A stretch of DNA of 64,000 nucleotides from assembly GCF_014490725.1 (NCBI RefSeq), contig NZ_JACOQL010000001.1, forward strand, positions 248,001 through 312,000, given 5' to 3'. Position 1 is the stretch's first letter. The number at the start of each line of letters is the position of its first letter. Made by a program: the position numbers and the translations under genes. The notes beneath the pieces are model-generated. The model searched no databases and had not been told where the DNA came from. It saw only the letters and a list, made by a program, of their open reading frames with translations. Origin of the DNA: Paracoccus amoyensis (lineage in GTDB: Bacteria > Pseudomonadota > Alphaproteobacteria > Rhodobacterales > Rhodobacteraceae). Shown in pieces: positions 28,151 through 40,759 of this stretch.

Positions 28151-28248
28151 TGAAATCCGCCTCGACCTCGTCCCTTGGGACAATCACTGAAATTCTGCGG
28201 CCCGGCATGATCGCCGGTTGCTGCATCGCCGTTACGCTAGGGGGCTGA
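28150..28248 (+). CDS. Possible 32-residue mini-ORF between nuoD and nuoE
   Basis: The ATG shares a base with the nuoD stop codon (TGATG), and the TGA stop falls three bases before nuoE. The peptide begins [11 protein letters not shown] and ends in a short hydrophobic stretch, AGCCIAVTLGG, too short for a firm membrane helix. It may be a small real subunit or only a device that carries ribosomes from nuoD to nuoE. Unrecognised. Confidence 0.35.
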   Translation: MKSASTSSLGTITEILRPGMIAGCCIAVTLGG

Positions 28249-28251
28249 TCC

Positions 28252-29442
28252 ATGCTTCGCCGTCTTTCACCCGTTCAGCCGGACAGCTTCGCATTCACGC
28301 CCGCCAATCTGGAATGGGCGCGGGCGCAGATGACCAAATTCCCCGAAGGTCGCCAGCAATCGGCGATCATCCCGGTTCTGTGGCGCGCGCAGGAACAGGA
28401 AGGGTGGCTGAGCCGCCCGGCGATCGAATATTGCGCAAACCTGCTGGGAATGGCGTATATTCGCGCGCTTGAGGTTGCGACATTCTACTTTATGTTCCAG
28501 CTTCAACCCGTTGGAAGCGTTGCCAATATCCAGATTTGCGGCACGACGACCTGCATGATCTGCGGGGCCGAGGCGCTGATCGAGGTTTGCAAGCGCAAGA
28601 TCGCCGCGACGCCGCATACGGTCTCGGCCGACGGCAAGTTCAGCTGGGAAGAGGTCGAATGCCTGGGCGCGTGCTCGAACGCGCCGATGGCGCAGATCGG
28701 CAAGGATTACTACGAAGATCTGACGCCGCAGAAATTGGAACAGCTGATCGACGCGCTGTCGGATGGCAAAGTGCCGCTGCCCGGCCCGCAAAACGGTCGC
28801 TTCGCCTCCGAGCCGGTTTCGGGGCTGACCAGCCTGACCGAAGTTTCAGGCAGCGAGCTGAATGCCAGCGCGACATTGGCCCGTGATATCGGCGAAACCG
28901 TCAAGCGCATTGATGGCACGGAAGTGCCGATCCTGACAAAGTGGCTGAAATCACAACAACCGGCCCAAGCCGCAGACCAACAACAAGGGCAGGATGGTGT
29001 CCCGGAAAACGAACCCCGTCCTGCGGCAGGCAAGCCGGTGGATGAAACGGGTGTGACCGAACAGGAAGCCACCGTCGAATCCGTAGCCAAGCCTGAAACA
29101 GCCAAGCGTGAACCGGCTGACGCCGCCGCCACGTCCGGCCGCCGCCCGGAAGGGTTGGACGCTGCCCGCGACAGTGGTGCCGATGATCTGAAGCTGATCA
29201 ATGGTGTCGGACCGAAACTGGAAGAAATGCTGAACCGCCTTGGCTTCTGGCATTTCGATCAAGTGGCGGCTTGGGGACCGGAAGAATTGGCTTGGGTCGA
29301 CCAAAACCTGGAAGGTTTCAAAGGCCGTGCATCGCGCGATGACTGGGTCGCGCAGGCCAAGATTTTGGCGACCGGTGGCGAGACTGAATTTTCCAAGCGC
29401 GCCGAAGACGATGGCCGCTATGATAAGGAGCAAGACGTTTAG
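28252..29442 (+). CDS. nuoE: NADH-quinone oxidoreductase subunit E with long C-terminal extension
   Basis: The 24-kDa subunit carrying the 2Fe-2S cluster N1a; ligands C96, C101 (CGTTTC), C137 and C141 (CLGAC). The thioredoxin-like core ends near residue 180. The chain continues to 396 aa, about twice the family length. First comes an acidic, Gln/Ala/Pro-rich linker (about 230-300). Then a helix-hairpin-helix-like domain (about 305-385) has [19 protein letters not shown], recognised by GVGPKLE, and [18 protein letters not shown]. The next gene repeats this domain. The extension is known in related Rhodobacteraceae; its function is unclear. Confidence 0.95.
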   Translation: MLRRLSPVQPDSFAFTPANLEWARAQMTKFPEGRQQSAIIPVLWRAQEQEGWLSRPAIEYCANLLGMAYIRALEVATFYFMFQLQPVGSVANIQICGTTTCMICGAEALIEVCKRKIAATPHTVSADGKFSWEEVECLGACSNAPMAQIGKDYYEDLTPQKLEQLIDALSDGKVPLPGPQNGRFASEPVSGLTSLTEVSGSELNASATLARDIGETVKRIDGTEVPILTKWLKSQQPAQAADQQQGQDGVPENEPRPAAGKPVDETGVTEQEATVESVAKPETAKREPADAAATSGRRPEGLDAARDSGADDLKLINGVGPKLEEMLNRLGFWHFDQVAAWGPEELAWVDQNLEGFKGRASRDDWVAQAKILATGGETEFSKRAEDDGRYDKEQDV

Positions 29443-29461
29443 CCTTTAGCGACGGAGTGAT

Positions 29462-30070
29462 GTGACGATGCCAACTGTGCAAGCTACCAGAAAAGCTTGG
29501 ATTTCCGGTGCCATCCTTGGGGGACTGGTCTGGCTTTCCTTGTCAGGTATTGGCGACTTTTCAGTGTTGGCGGGCCTGTTCCTTGGGCTTGTTTCTGCGG
29601 TCGTTCTGGCGCTGTTTCTGATCTGGCTCTCTCTGGGGGGCGACGGTGCCGATGGCTCTGAATGGGAACCAGAGGTTCTGTCAGAGCCGGGGCAGGTCGG
29701 CTTGGAAAGTCTGGCGGCTATTGAGCCACAATCGCAAGCGACGACGGGCGTTCGGCCTGCCGCTGATAAAGCGGCTGATCCGAAGCCGGCGAAGGCCGGA
29801 ACGGATAAGGGCAAGACGCAGCACCCCGACGACCTGAAGCAGATCAAAGGCATCGGTCCGAAGTTAGAGGAATTGCTGCACGAAAATGGTGTGACGCATT
29901 TTGCGCAGATTGCGGCTTGGGACGATGCCCAGATCGAGCATTATGCAGAGCTGATAGGCCGAATGGGCGGTCGTATCCGCAGTGATGATTGGGTCGCGCA
30001 GGCCAGAACTTTGGCCCAGGGCGGCGAAACCGAATTTTCCGCTCGGGTCGAGAAGGGTGGCGTTTATTGA
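29462..30070 (+). CDS. Membrane protein with NuoE-tail-like HhH domain
   Basis: A 202-residue protein with a two-helix membrane region (about 10-60), a charged linker and a C-terminal domain (about 120-200) that closely matches the NuoE extension: LKQIKGIGPKLEELLHENG, cited by GIGPKLEELL, then SDDWVAQARTL and GGETEFSARV. GTG 29462 is 5 bases from GGAG; ATG 29468 is the alternative start. It may tether or assemble the NADH-dehydrogenase arm at the membrane. The stop overlaps the next start (TGATG). Confidence 0.8.
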   Translation: MTMPTVQATRKAWISGAILGGLVWLSLSGIGDFSVLAGLFLGLVSAVVLALFLIWLSLGGDGADGSEWEPEVLSEPGQVGLESLAAIEPQSQATTGVRPAADKAADPKPAKAGTDKGKTQHPDDLKQIKGIGPKLEELLHENGVTHFAQIAAWDDAQIEHYAELIGRMGGRIRSDDWVAQARTLAQGGETEFSARVEKGGVY

Positions 30071-30285
30071 TGGCCAAGCCGCAACATGATCCGGACGCGG
30101 CGCAGATGCGTCTTGTCGGCGGGGTGATTGCGGCGGCAATGGTCATCTGGCTGCTGGTCCAGTTTCTGGGCAGCGAATATAATTGGGCGGCGAAATGGGC
30201 TTTTCTGGCTGATTTGGCCGCGATCGGGGCTTTTGTCTGGTCGCTGATCGTGACCTGGCGTATCTGGCGTCGCAGAAATCTGTAA
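30070..30285 (+). CDS. DUF5337-type two-helix membrane protein
   Basis: A 71-residue protein with two hydrophobic segments (about 13-32 and 42-62) and a basic C-terminus IWRRRNL. The pattern resembles DUF5337 proteins, which I know from the nuo operons of Rhodobacteraceae. Function unknown; position between nuoE and nuoF suggests an assembly or accessory role. ATG overlaps the previous stop. Confidence 0.7.
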   Translation: MAKPQHDPDAAQMRLVGGVIAAAMVIWLLVQFLGSEYNWAAKWAFLADLAAIGAFVWSLIVTWRIWRRRNL

Positions 30286-31608
<1,323 letters not shown>

Positions 31609-31619
31609 GAGGCAGGCCG

Positions 31620-31943
31620 ATGATCCGACAGACTGCAAATCTGCTGAAAGCCACGGGGGGCGCCAAGGCGCTTGCCGCGCTATGTCTGTTGGGTCTTGCC
31701 GCCTGCACCACCCCGACGGACCGCGTTCCGTTCAATATTGACGGCCGTGTCTATGTCGTTTCGGGCGGGAACGGCGGCCTTGTGACCGGCCCGGTGGGGG
31801 CGTCGCTGTCGCAGGCGGATGGGCTTTCGGCTGATCGGGCGTTTCACGAATACTGCCGCACGCAGGGCCGCAACGGATCTGCTGGCACTTATGCTATGCT
31901 GGGCAGCGTTGGTGTGTGGCAATACGCGGGGTGCCGCCGGTGA
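31620..31943 (+). CDS. Small putative lipoprotein in the nuo operon
   Basis: A 107-residue protein whose signal peptide ends in a lipobox LLGLAAC; the mature part is about 80 aa and contains two further cysteines (EYCRTQ and YAGCRR) that could form a disulfide. The location is therefore periplasmic, lipid-anchored. Unrecognised. It follows nuoF by 11 bases and its stop overlaps the start of a 30-codon ORF. Confidence 0.65.
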   Translation: MIRQTANLLKATGGAKALAALCLLGLAACTTPTDRVPFNIDGRVYVVSGGNGGLVTGPVGASLSQADGLSADRAFHEYCRTQGRNGSAGTYAMLGSVGVWQYAGCRR

Positions 31944-32035
31944 TGTTCACACATTCCTCACCCCTCCGTGTCGGGCTGTTTGCGGCCGTTCGTGATACGG
32001 GTGCCTCTATGAAGAAATGGAGGCTAGAGCCATGA
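31943..32035 (+). CDS. Possible 30-residue bridging mini-ORF
   Basis: The ATG overlaps the lipoprotein stop (TGATG) and the stop overlaps the ATG of the DUF5333 gene (ATGA). The peptide, starting [11 protein letters not shown] and ending KKWRLEP, has no recognisable feature. The ribosome binding site of the next gene lies inside it. It may exist to couple translation across an otherwise 88-base gap. Confidence 0.3.
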   Translation: MFTHSSPLRVGLFAAVRDTGASMKKWRLEP

Positions 32036-32442
32036 AAAAATTGCTTGCAACAGTTCTGACCGCTGCAACGCTTGTCGCGTCAGGACTGCCCGTCCTTGCA
32101 CAGGTTCCGCTAAGCCAGGAAAAATACGTCAATGACCGCCTGATCGCGGCGCGGATCGCGGATCGGATTCGTCGTGAATGCCCCGCCTATGGGGCGCGGA
32201 TGGTCTATGCCTACAATCAGGCGCGGGCGCTGAAACGCTATGCGCTGGACAAGGGCTATAGCGACGAACAGATCGACACGTTCCTTGACAGTCGCGAGGA
32301 CCGTCGCCGCATCTATGCCGTGGCCGAGCAGTATCTGACCTCGAAAGGTGCGAAAGAGGGGGATGCCCAAAGCTTCTGCGCCGTTGGACGACAGGAATTT
32401 GCCAGCAATTCCTATATCGCAACCTTTCTGGTGGCACGATGA
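32032..32442 (+). CDS. DUF5333-type secreted protein
   Basis: A 136-aa protein with a Sec signal peptide (KK, hydrophobic core, cleavage likely after VLAQ or nearby at about residue 25). The helical mature domain contains RIRRECPAY and [10 protein letters not shown], whose two cysteines may pair. I recognise it as DUF5333, found in nuo operons of Rhodobacteraceae. GGAGG stands 8 bases before ATG 32032. Periplasmic; function unknown. Confidence 0.75.
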   Translation: MKKLLATVLTAATLVASGLPVLAQVPLSQEKYVNDRLIAARIADRIRRECPAYGARMVYAYNQARALKRYALDKGYSDEQIDTFLDSREDRRRIYAVAEQYLTSKGAKEGDAQSFCAVGRQEFASNSYIATFLVAR

Positions 32443-32627
32443 AACGGGCGACACGGATCATCGCGGCAATTTTTCTGGCACTGGCCGTCGTGGCCATGGT
32501 CGCCGGGGATTTGATGCTGGCGGGCGCGGCAGAACCCGCGCTGACCGACACTCGGGCCATTTCGGCCTTGCAGCGCGACGTGACTGCGCAGAATAAAGAT
32601 TTCAATTCCTTCGCCCGGTTGGGCTAA
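32439..32627 (+). CDS. Small single-helix membrane protein between DUF5333 gene and nuoG
   Basis: A 62-residue protein: a hydrophobic N-terminal segment (about 7-30) followed by a polar tail ending NSFARLG. It could be a membrane protein with its C-terminus outside, or a secreted peptide. ATG overlaps the DUF5333 stop (ATGA). Unrecognised. Confidence 0.6.
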   Translation: MKRATRIIAAIFLALAVVAMVAGDLMLAGAAEPALTDTRAISALQRDVTAQNKDFNSFARLG

Positions 32628-32643
32628 GGCAGAGGACAGGCAG

Positions 32644-34665
32644 ATGAGCGAACTTCGCAAGATCAAGATCGACGACAAGATCATCGAGGTCGATCCAAAT
32701 TTGACCCTGATTCAGGCGTGTGAACAGGCCGGGGTCGAAATTCCGCGCTTCTGCTATCACGAGCGGTTGTCGATCGCAGGCAACTGCCGGATGTGTCTGG
32801 TTGAAGTCGTCGGGGGGCCGCCCAAGCCCGCCGCATCCTGCGCGATGCAGGTCAAAGACCTGCGTCCGGGGCCGGAAGGTGCCCCGTCCGAGATTCGCAC
32901 CAACTCGCCCATGGTCAAGAAGGCCCGCGAAGGCGTGATGGAATTTCTGCTGATCAACCACCCGCTTGATTGCCCGATCTGCGATCAGGGCGGCGAATGC
33001 GATCTGCAGGATCAGGCGATGGCCTATGGCGTCGATTTCAGCCGTTACCGTGAACCAAAGCGCGCGTCCGAGGAATTGAACCTTGGCCCGCTGGTCGAAA
33101 CCCACATGACGCGCTGCATCTCCTGCACCCGTTGCGTGCGCTTTACGACGGAAGTTGCGGGCATCACCCAGATGGGGCAGACCGGGCGTGGCGAGGATAG
33201 CGAGATCACCAGCTATCTGAACGAAACGCTGGCCTCGAACATGCAGGGTAACATCATCGACCTGTGCCCGGTTGGCGCGCTGGTCAGCAAGCCCTATGCC
33301 TTTACCGCCCGCCCCTGGGAATTGCGCAAGACCGAATCCATCGACGTGATGGACGCGCTTGGCAGCAATATCCGCATTGATACCAAGGGCCGCGAAGTCA
33401 TGCGCATCATGCCGCGCAACAATGACGGCGTGAATGAGGAATGGATCAACGATAAATCCCGCTTTGTCTGGGACGGCCTGCGTCGTCAGCGTCTGGACAA
33501 GCCCTATATCCGCGAAAACGGCAAGCTGCGCGTCGCAACCTGGGCCGAGGCTTTGGCCGCCGCAGCCACCGCCATGAAGAGCGGGAAAGTCGCGGGTCTG
33601 GTTGGCGATCTGGCCCCGGTCGAGGCGGCCTTTAGCCTGAAGTCACTGATCGAGGGTCTGGGTGGCAAGGTCGAATGCCGCACCGATGGCGCTCGTCTGC
33701 CTGCCGGCAACCGCAGTGGCTATGCCGGCACGGCGCGGATCGAAGATATCGACGATGCCGCGATGATCCAGTTGATCGGCACCAATCCGCGCGAAGAAGC
33801 GCCGGTTCTGAACAGCCGTATCCGCAAGGCATGGGCCAAGGGCGCACAGATCGGACTGGTCGGCGAGCCGGTCGATCTGACCTATGATTACGCCCATGTC
33901 GGCAATGACCGTGCGGCACTGGAAAGCCTGTCCTCGCGTGAGATTTCGCAGGAAACCAAGGATAAACCGACACTGGTCATCGTTGGGCAGGGTGCCATTC
34001 GCGAAGCTGATGGCGAAGCCGTTCTGGCCCATGCCATGAAGCTGGCCGAAAACACCAATTCCAAGCTGCTGATCCTGCATACCGCTGCCAGCCGCGTTGG
34101 CGCAATGGATGTGGGCGCGGTGACCGAAGGCGGCCTGCCTGCCGCCATCGACGGCGCCGAGGTGATCTATAATCTCGGGGCTGATGAGGTGGACATCGCG
34201 GACGGTGCTTTTGTCATCTATCAGGGCAGCCATGGTGATCGCGGTGCGCATCGCGCCGATGTCATTCTGCCAGCGGCTTGTTATACCGAAGAAAACGGCT
34301 TGTTCGTGAACACCGAAGGCCGCCCGCAGCTGGCCCTGCGCGCCAATTTCGCGCCCGGTGAGGCCAAGGAAAACTGGGCAATCCTGCGCGCCTTGTCGGC
34401 TGAACTTGGGCAGACCTTGCCGTGGGACAGCCTTGCCGGTCTGCGCCGCGCACTGATTGAGGCCGTGCCGCATTTGAAGGCGATTGATCAGGTGCCGGAA
34501 AACGAATGGCAGCCGGTGCCGATGGCCGATCTGGGCAAAGCCGGCTTTGTCTATCCGGTCAAGGACTTCTATCTGACCAACCCGATTGCGCGCAGTTCGC
34601 CCCTTATGGGTGAATTGTCCCGCATGGCCGCGGCGCGTAACGCGACCGCGATGGCGGCGGAGTAA
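32644..34665 (+). CDS. nuoG: NADH-quinone oxidoreductase subunit G
   Basis: The 75-kDa subunit that carries most of the iron-sulfur chain. 673 aa, the short mitochondrial-like form. Cluster ligands: N1b C37, C48, C51, C66; N5 H106, C110, C113, C119 ([14 protein letters not shown]); N4 C158, C161, C164 plus the cysteine of DLCPVGAL. The extra N7 cluster ligands of E. coli are not evident. The C-terminal molybdopterin-oxidoreductase-like region is present. Confidence 0.97.
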   Translation: MSELRKIKIDDKIIEVDPNLTLIQACEQAGVEIPRFCYHERLSIAGNCRMCLVEVVGGPPKPAASCAMQVKDLRPGPEGAPSEIRTNSPMVKKAREGVMEFLLINHPLDCPICDQGGECDLQDQAMAYGVDFSRYREPKRASEELNLGPLVETHMTRCISCTRCVRFTTEVAGITQMGQTGRGEDSEITSYLNETLASNMQGNIIDLCPVGALVSKPYAFTARPWELRKTESIDVMDALGSNIRIDTKGREVMRIMPRNNDGVNEEWINDKSRFVWDGLRRQRLDKPYIRENGKLRVATWAEALAAAATAMKSGKVAGLVGDLAPVEAAFSLKSLIEGLGGKVECRTDGARLPAGNRSGYAGTARIEDIDDAAMIQLIGTNPREEAPVLNSRIRKAWAKGAQIGLVGEPVDLTYDYAHVGNDRAALESLSSREISQETKDKPTLVIVGQGAIREADGEAVLAHAMKLAENTNSKLLILHTAASRVGAMDVGAVTEGGLPAAIDGAEVIYNLGADEVDIADGAFVIYQGSHGDRGAHRADVILPAACYTEENGLFVNTEGRPQLALRANFAPGEAKENWAILRALSAELGQTLPWDSLAGLRRALIEAVPHLKAIDQVPENEWQPVPMADLGKAGFVYPVKDFYLTNPIARSSPLMGELSRMAAARNATAMAAE

Positions 34666-34669
34666 ACTC

Positions 34670-35437
34670 ATGCAGCCAGCATTTTGCCCGCCACGCCTGA
34701 TCATCACCGCCCTTGCCGGGGTGGTGGTGCTGGCTGGCTGTGGCAAGGATGCTGGCGAGGGGCGTCCACCGGCCAAGCCCGAAACGCTGACAGCCCGCGT
34801 CACGACGCCGGGCGGTTCAGCGGACAAGGCACCCCTGACCTTGGCCCGGATTTCGACCAAGTCGGGAGAAATTCTGATTCTGGAACCGGATGGCAGCGTC
34901 AGCACGATGGAGCTGGACAGCGCCGCGGGCCGGGAGGCCTTTGCGGTCAGTGAAGCCGACCTGATGGCGCTGAACGAAAACCTTGACCTGAATCTTGATG
35001 GTGTGATCGCGACAAATCTGCCGCCTCGTCAAACCGATCAGGAAAGGGCCTTGGAAGAATTTGCCAAGCGGACGCAGCCCGCACTGCCCGCCTGGAACGA
35101 TGAGACGAAGGTATCGGAAGAAGATTTCCTGGGCACACAGGTTGTCTCGCTGAACCCCAAGGGCACCGCCGATCTGGTCGAGGTTCGCGCTAATCTGCGG
35201 GAAGGGGTGGACGCCGATATCGCGTTCTCGTATGCCACCTGCGCGTTGGCCGGTTGGGCAAAGCAGAATGGCGGGAAATATGGCCGTCATATCCGCACTG
35301 TTCAGGACACGCGTGACGGCGAATTGCAGATAGGCGCAGCGTTTACGCTGTCCGAAAGCAAGCCGATGGGCCTGCGGGTGATGGAAACGAATGAGACCCT
35401 GCAAGAGTGCAGGGCGCGCGGCATTCCCGCAGCGTAA
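34670..35437 (+). CDS. Putative lipoprotein between nuoG and nuoH
   Basis: A 255-aa protein with a lipobox VVLAGC at about residue 24 and a predicted periplasmic, lipid-anchored location. The mature domain has strand-like stretches ([15 protein letters not shown]), and two cysteines, ATCALAGW and LQECRARG, that could bond. Unrecognised, but its place inside the nuo operon suggests an envelope-side factor for complex I biogenesis. ATG 34670 starts five bases after the nuoG stop codon. Confidence 0.7.
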   Translation: MQPAFCPPRLIITALAGVVVLAGCGKDAGEGRPPAKPETLTARVTTPGGSADKAPLTLARISTKSGEILILEPDGSVSTMELDSAAGREAFAVSEADLMALNENLDLNLDGVIATNLPPRQTDQERALEEFAKRTQPALPAWNDETKVSEEDFLGTQVVSLNPKGTADLVEVRANLREGVDADIAFSYATCALAGWAKQNGGKYGRHIRTVQDTRDGELQIGAAFTLSESKPMGLRVMETNETLQECRARGIPAA

Positions 35438-35457
35438 AACGAAGAGGGACGGGCGTC

Positions 35458-36489
35458 ATGGCTGAATTTTGGGCATCCTCCTGGGGCATCGCGGTCCTCC
35501 TGCTGCTGCAGGGGCTGGCGCTGATCGCCTTTGTGATGCTGTCGCTGATCTTCATGGTCTATGGTGACCGCAAGATCTGGGCAGCGGTGCAGATGCGTCG
35601 CGGCCCGAACGTGGTTGGCCCATGGGGTTTGCTGCAAACCTTTGCCGACGCGCTGAAATATATCGTCAAGGAAGTTGTCGTTCCGGCCGGCTCCGATAAA
35701 TTCGTCTTCTTCCTTGCGCCTTTCCTGTCGATGATGCTGGCGCTGTTCGCCTTCGTGGCGATTCCGTTCGCGCCCGGTTGGGTTATGGCCGATATCAATG
35801 TCGGCATCCTGTTCATCTTTGCCGCGTCGTCGCTGGAAGTTTACGGCGTCATCATGGGCGGCTGGGCCTCGAACTCGAAATATCCGTTTCTCAGCTCGTT
35901 GCGGGCCGCGGCACAGATGATTTCCTACGAGGTCAGCATTGGCCTGATCATCATCGGCGTCATCATCTCGACCGGTTCGATGAACCTGTCCGCGATTGTC
36001 GAGGCGCAGCGCGGGGCAGGGCTGCTAAGCTGGTATTGGTTACCGCATCTGCCGATGGTTGTGCTGTTCTTTGTGTCGGCACTGGCCGAAACGAACCGTC
36101 CGCCCTTCGATCTGGCCGAAGCTGAATCGGAACTGGTTGCAGGCTTCATGGTCGAATATTCGTCCACGCCTTACCTGCTGTTCATGGCCGGTGAATATAT
36201 CGCCATGTGGCTGATGTGTGCGCTGATCTCGGTCCTGTTCTTCGGCGGCTGGCTGTCGCCCATTCCCGGCATTCCGGATGGGGCGATGTGGATGTTCCTG
36301 AAGATGGTCTTCTGGTTCTGGATGTTCTCGATGGTGAAGGCCATCGTGCCGCGCTACCGCTATGACCAACTGATGCGCATTGGCTGGAAGGTGTTCCTGC
36401 CGCTGTCGCTGGCCTGGGTCGTGCTGGTCGCCTTCTTGGCAAGATATGAAGTATTCGGGTCGTTCTGGGCCCGCTGGGCAGGAGTTTGA
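35458..36489 (+). CDS. nuoH: NADH-quinone oxidoreductase subunit H
   Basis: The membrane subunit that closes the quinone chamber and links it to the proton pumps. 343 aa, eight predicted helices, with [20 protein letters not shown] and [20 protein letters not shown], named by ERxxG-like and NRPPFDLAE blocks. AGAGGGA precedes ATG 35458. Confidence 0.97.
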   Translation: MAEFWASSWGIAVLLLLQGLALIAFVMLSLIFMVYGDRKIWAAVQMRRGPNVVGPWGLLQTFADALKYIVKEVVVPAGSDKFVFFLAPFLSMMLALFAFVAIPFAPGWVMADINVGILFIFAASSLEVYGVIMGGWASNSKYPFLSSLRAAAQMISYEVSIGLIIIGVIISTGSMNLSAIVEAQRGAGLLSWYWLPHLPMVVLFFVSALAETNRPPFDLAEAESELVAGFMVEYSSTPYLLFMAGEYIAMWLMCALISVLFFGGWLSPIPGIPDGAMWMFLKMVFWFWMFSMVKAIVPRYRYDQLMRIGWKVFLPLSLAWVVLVAFLARYEVFGSFWARWAGV

Positions 36490-36492
36490 TAG

Positions 36493-37581
<1,089 letters not shown>

Positions 37582-37585
<4 letters not shown>

Positions 37586-38184
37586 TTACCTTTGCATTCT
37601 ATCTTTTCGCCATCTCTGCCTGCGTTGCGGGCTTCATGGTGGTTTTGGCCAAAAACCCGGTTCACTCGGTTCTTTGGCTGATCCTTGCATTTCTGGCGTC
37701 CGCCGGGTTGTTCGTGCTGCAAGGCGCGGAATTCGTGGCGATGCTGCTGGTCATCGTCTATGTGGGTGCGGTCGCGGTGCTGTTCCTGTTCGTGGTGATG
37801 ATGCTGGACGTGGACTTCGCCGAACTGAAAGGCGAATTTGCGCGCTACCTGCCGCTGGGCGTCTTGATCGCCGTGGTTTTGCTGGCCCAGTTGGGGATCG
37901 CCTTTGGCGCGTGGCAAACCTCTGATCTGGCCGAGGCGCAGCGTATCGCCCCCATCACCGGCGAGATCCAGAACACCCACATGATCGGGATGGTCCTGTA
38001 TGACCGCTACCTGCTGCCGTTCCAACTGGCTGGTCTGATCCTGCTGGTGGCCATGATCGGCGCCATCACCCTGACCATGCGCCACCGCCGCGACATCAAG
38101 CGTCAAGACGTGCTGGAACAGATGTACCGCGATCCCGCCAAGGCGATGGAATTGCGCGACGTGAAGCCGGGGCAAGGGCTGTAA
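37582..38184 (+). CDS. nuoJ: NADH-quinone oxidoreductase subunit J
   Basis: ND6-like membrane subunit, 200 aa, five predicted helices, with [21 protein letters not shown] and the pi-bulge helix block [19 protein letters not shown], recognised by [12 protein letters not shown]. Starts in the stop codon of the preceding gene. Confidence 0.95.
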
Positions 38185-38565
<381 letters not shown>

Positions 38566-38571
38566 TCGAAA

Positions 38572-40758
38572 ATGGTTCAGTTCATCCTCTTTGCCCCGCT
38601 TGTGGGCGCGTTGATCGCTGGTTTCGGCTGGCGGGTGATCGGGGAAAGGGCTGCGCAGCTTTTGACCACGGGCATCCTGTTCGTCTGCGCATTGTTCAGC
38701 TGGATCATCTTCCTGACCTTTGATGGCGTGACGCAGCATCTGCCGGTGCTGGATTGGGTCGTCTCGGGCGATTTCGTGTCGCAATGGGCGATCCGTCTGG
38801 ACCGTCTGACGGCGATCATGCTGATCGTGGTCACGACCGTGTCGGCGCTGGTTCACATGTATTCGCTGGGCTATATGGCCCATGACGAAAACTGGGAACA
38901 TGGCGAGCATTACAAAGCCCGGTTCTTTGCCTATCTGTCGTTCTTCACCTTTGCGATGCTGATGCTGGTGACGGCCGACAACCTGCTGCAGATGTTCTTT
39001 GGCTGGGAAGGCGTGGGCGTCGCGTCCTATCTGCTGATCGGTTTCTATTACCGCAAACCAAGCGCGAATGCCGCCGCGATGAAGGCGTTCATCGTCAACC
39101 GCGTGGGTGACTTTGGTTTCCTGCTGGGGATGTTCGGGCTGTTCTGGATGACCGGCTCGATCCAGTTCGATCAGGTTTTTGCCGCTGTTCCCGAATTGGC
39201 GCAGACCAAGATGCATTTCCTGTGGGCGGATTGGAGCGCGACAAACCTGCTGGCCTTCCTGCTGTTCGTGGGCGCCATGGGCAAATCGGCGCAACTGTTC
39301 CTGCACACATGGTTGCCGGACGCAATGGAAGGTCCGACCCCGGTTTCGGCCCTGATCCACGCCGCAACCATGGTGACGGCAGGCGTCTTTCTGGTCTGCC
39401 GCATGTCGCCGCTGTTCGAATTCGCGCCCGACGCCAAGCTGTTCGTCACCATAATTGGTGCGACGACGGCTTTCTTCGCCGCCACCGTTGGCCTGGTTCA
39501 GAACGACATCAAGCGCGTGATCGCCTATTCGACCTGTTCGCAGCTGGGCTATATGTTCGTGGCCGCAGGCACGGGCGTCTATTCGGTCGCCATGTTCCAC
39601 CTGTTCACGCATGCCTTCTTCAAAGCGATGCTGTTCCTGGGCGCCGGTTCGGTGATCCATGCGATGCACCATGAACAGGACATGCGGAATTACGGTGGGT
39701 TGCGTAAGAAAATCCCCCTGACATTCTATGCGATGCTGATTGGCACGCTGGCCATCACCGGTGTCGGCATTCCGCTGACCCATATCGGTTTCGCGGGCTT
39801 CCTGTCGAAGGATGCCGTGATCGAAAGCGCATGGGCCGGAAATACCTATGCCTTCTGGATGTTGGTGATCGCAGCCGCCATGACCAGTTTCTATAGCTGG
39901 CGTCTGATGTTCCTGACCTTCTGGGGCAAGCCACGCGGTGATCATCATGCACATGACCATGCCCATGAATCGCCTCCGGTAATGACCATCCCGCTGGGCG
40001 TGCTGGCCCTGGGTGCAATCTTTGCCGGGATGATCTGGTATCAGCCCTTCTTCGGCAGTCATGATCGCGTTCTGCAATTCTTTGCCATCGGTCATGGCCA
40101 GGCCCATGCCTCGGCAGAGGAAGGCCAGGGCGAAGCCGCACCGGGCACCGAACATGCAGTTGAGCCGGTCGAGGCCGAGGGCGCACAGGCGCCTGCCCCC
40201 GAACATGCCACTGCGGACACGGCAGAGGGTGAACCCGCTGCACCCGAAGGCGAAACCGGCATCGTTGATGGCGTCGTCGTGGTCGATCCGTCGCAAACGC
40301 CCGAGGCGCTTGGCGGGGCGATCTACATGGCCCCCTATAACCATGTGATGGACGAAGCCCACCATGCCCCGGTCTGGGTGAAAATCTCGCCCTTCATTGC
40401 GATGCTGGGTGGTCTGGCGCTGGCTTGGCTGATGTATATCCGCTATCCGACTGCACCTGCGACACTGGCAGCACAACAGTCGGTTCTGTACCGCTTCTTG
40501 CTGAACAAGTGGTATTTCGACGAAATCTACAATTTCCTGATCGTTCGCCCGACGCTTTGGCTTGGCCGTAAGCTGTGGACGGGCGGCGACGGAGCGATTA
40601 TCGACGGCGCCATCAACGGGGTTGCCATGGGAATCATCCCGCGCCTGACGCGTTTCGCGGGGCGGGTGCAGTCAGGCTATCTGTTCCATTATGCCTTTGG
40701 GATGGTTCTGGGCGTCGTGGGCTTGTTGATCTGGGTGATGATGCGGGGAACGCACTGA
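38572..40758 (+). CDS. nuoL: NADH-quinone oxidoreductase subunit L
   Basis: Distal antiporter-like proton pump (ND5), 728 aa, longer than the usual 610-680. Conserved blocks: [27 protein letters not shown] histidine/lysine helix (seen as [17 protein letters not shown]) and [15 protein letters not shown]. The extra length is a Glu/Ala/Pro/His-rich insert at about 495-600, between the antiporter core and the lateral helix region, preceded by [11 protein letters not shown]. The long amphipathic C-terminal helix is retained. Confidence 0.96.
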   Translation: MVQFILFAPLVGALIAGFGWRVIGERAAQLLTTGILFVCALFSWIIFLTFDGVTQHLPVLDWVVSGDFVSQWAIRLDRLTAIMLIVVTTVSALVHMYSLGYMAHDENWEHGEHYKARFFAYLSFFTFAMLMLVTADNLLQMFFGWEGVGVASYLLIGFYYRKPSANAAAMKAFIVNRVGDFGFLLGMFGLFWMTGSIQFDQVFAAVPELAQTKMHFLWADWSATNLLAFLLFVGAMGKSAQLFLHTWLPDAMEGPTPVSALIHAATMVTAGVFLVCRMSPLFEFAPDAKLFVTIIGATTAFFAATVGLVQNDIKRVIAYSTCSQLGYMFVAAGTGVYSVAMFHLFTHAFFKAMLFLGAGSVIHAMHHEQDMRNYGGLRKKIPLTFYAMLIGTLAITGVGIPLTHIGFAGFLSKDAVIESAWAGNTYAFWMLVIAAAMTSFYSWRLMFLTFWGKPRGDHHAHDHAHESPPVMTIPLGVLALGAIFAGMIWYQPFFGSHDRVLQFFAIGHGQAHASAEEGQGEAAPGTEHAVEPVEAEGAQAPAPEHATADTAEGEPAAPEGETGIVDGVVVVDPSQTPEALGGAIYMAPYNHVMDEAHHAPVWVKISPFIAMLGGLALAWLMYIRYPTAPATLAAQQSVLYRFLLNKWYFDEIYNFLIVRPTLWLGRKLWTGGDGAIIDGAINGVAMGIIPRLTRFAGRVQSGYLFHYAFGMVLGVVGLLIWVMMRGTH

Positions 40759-40759
40759 T

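Noticed and set aside
26720..28183. A 487-codon antisense frame across nuoC and nuoD
   Set aside because: Mirrors the codon bias of two conserved genes; no recognisable domain.
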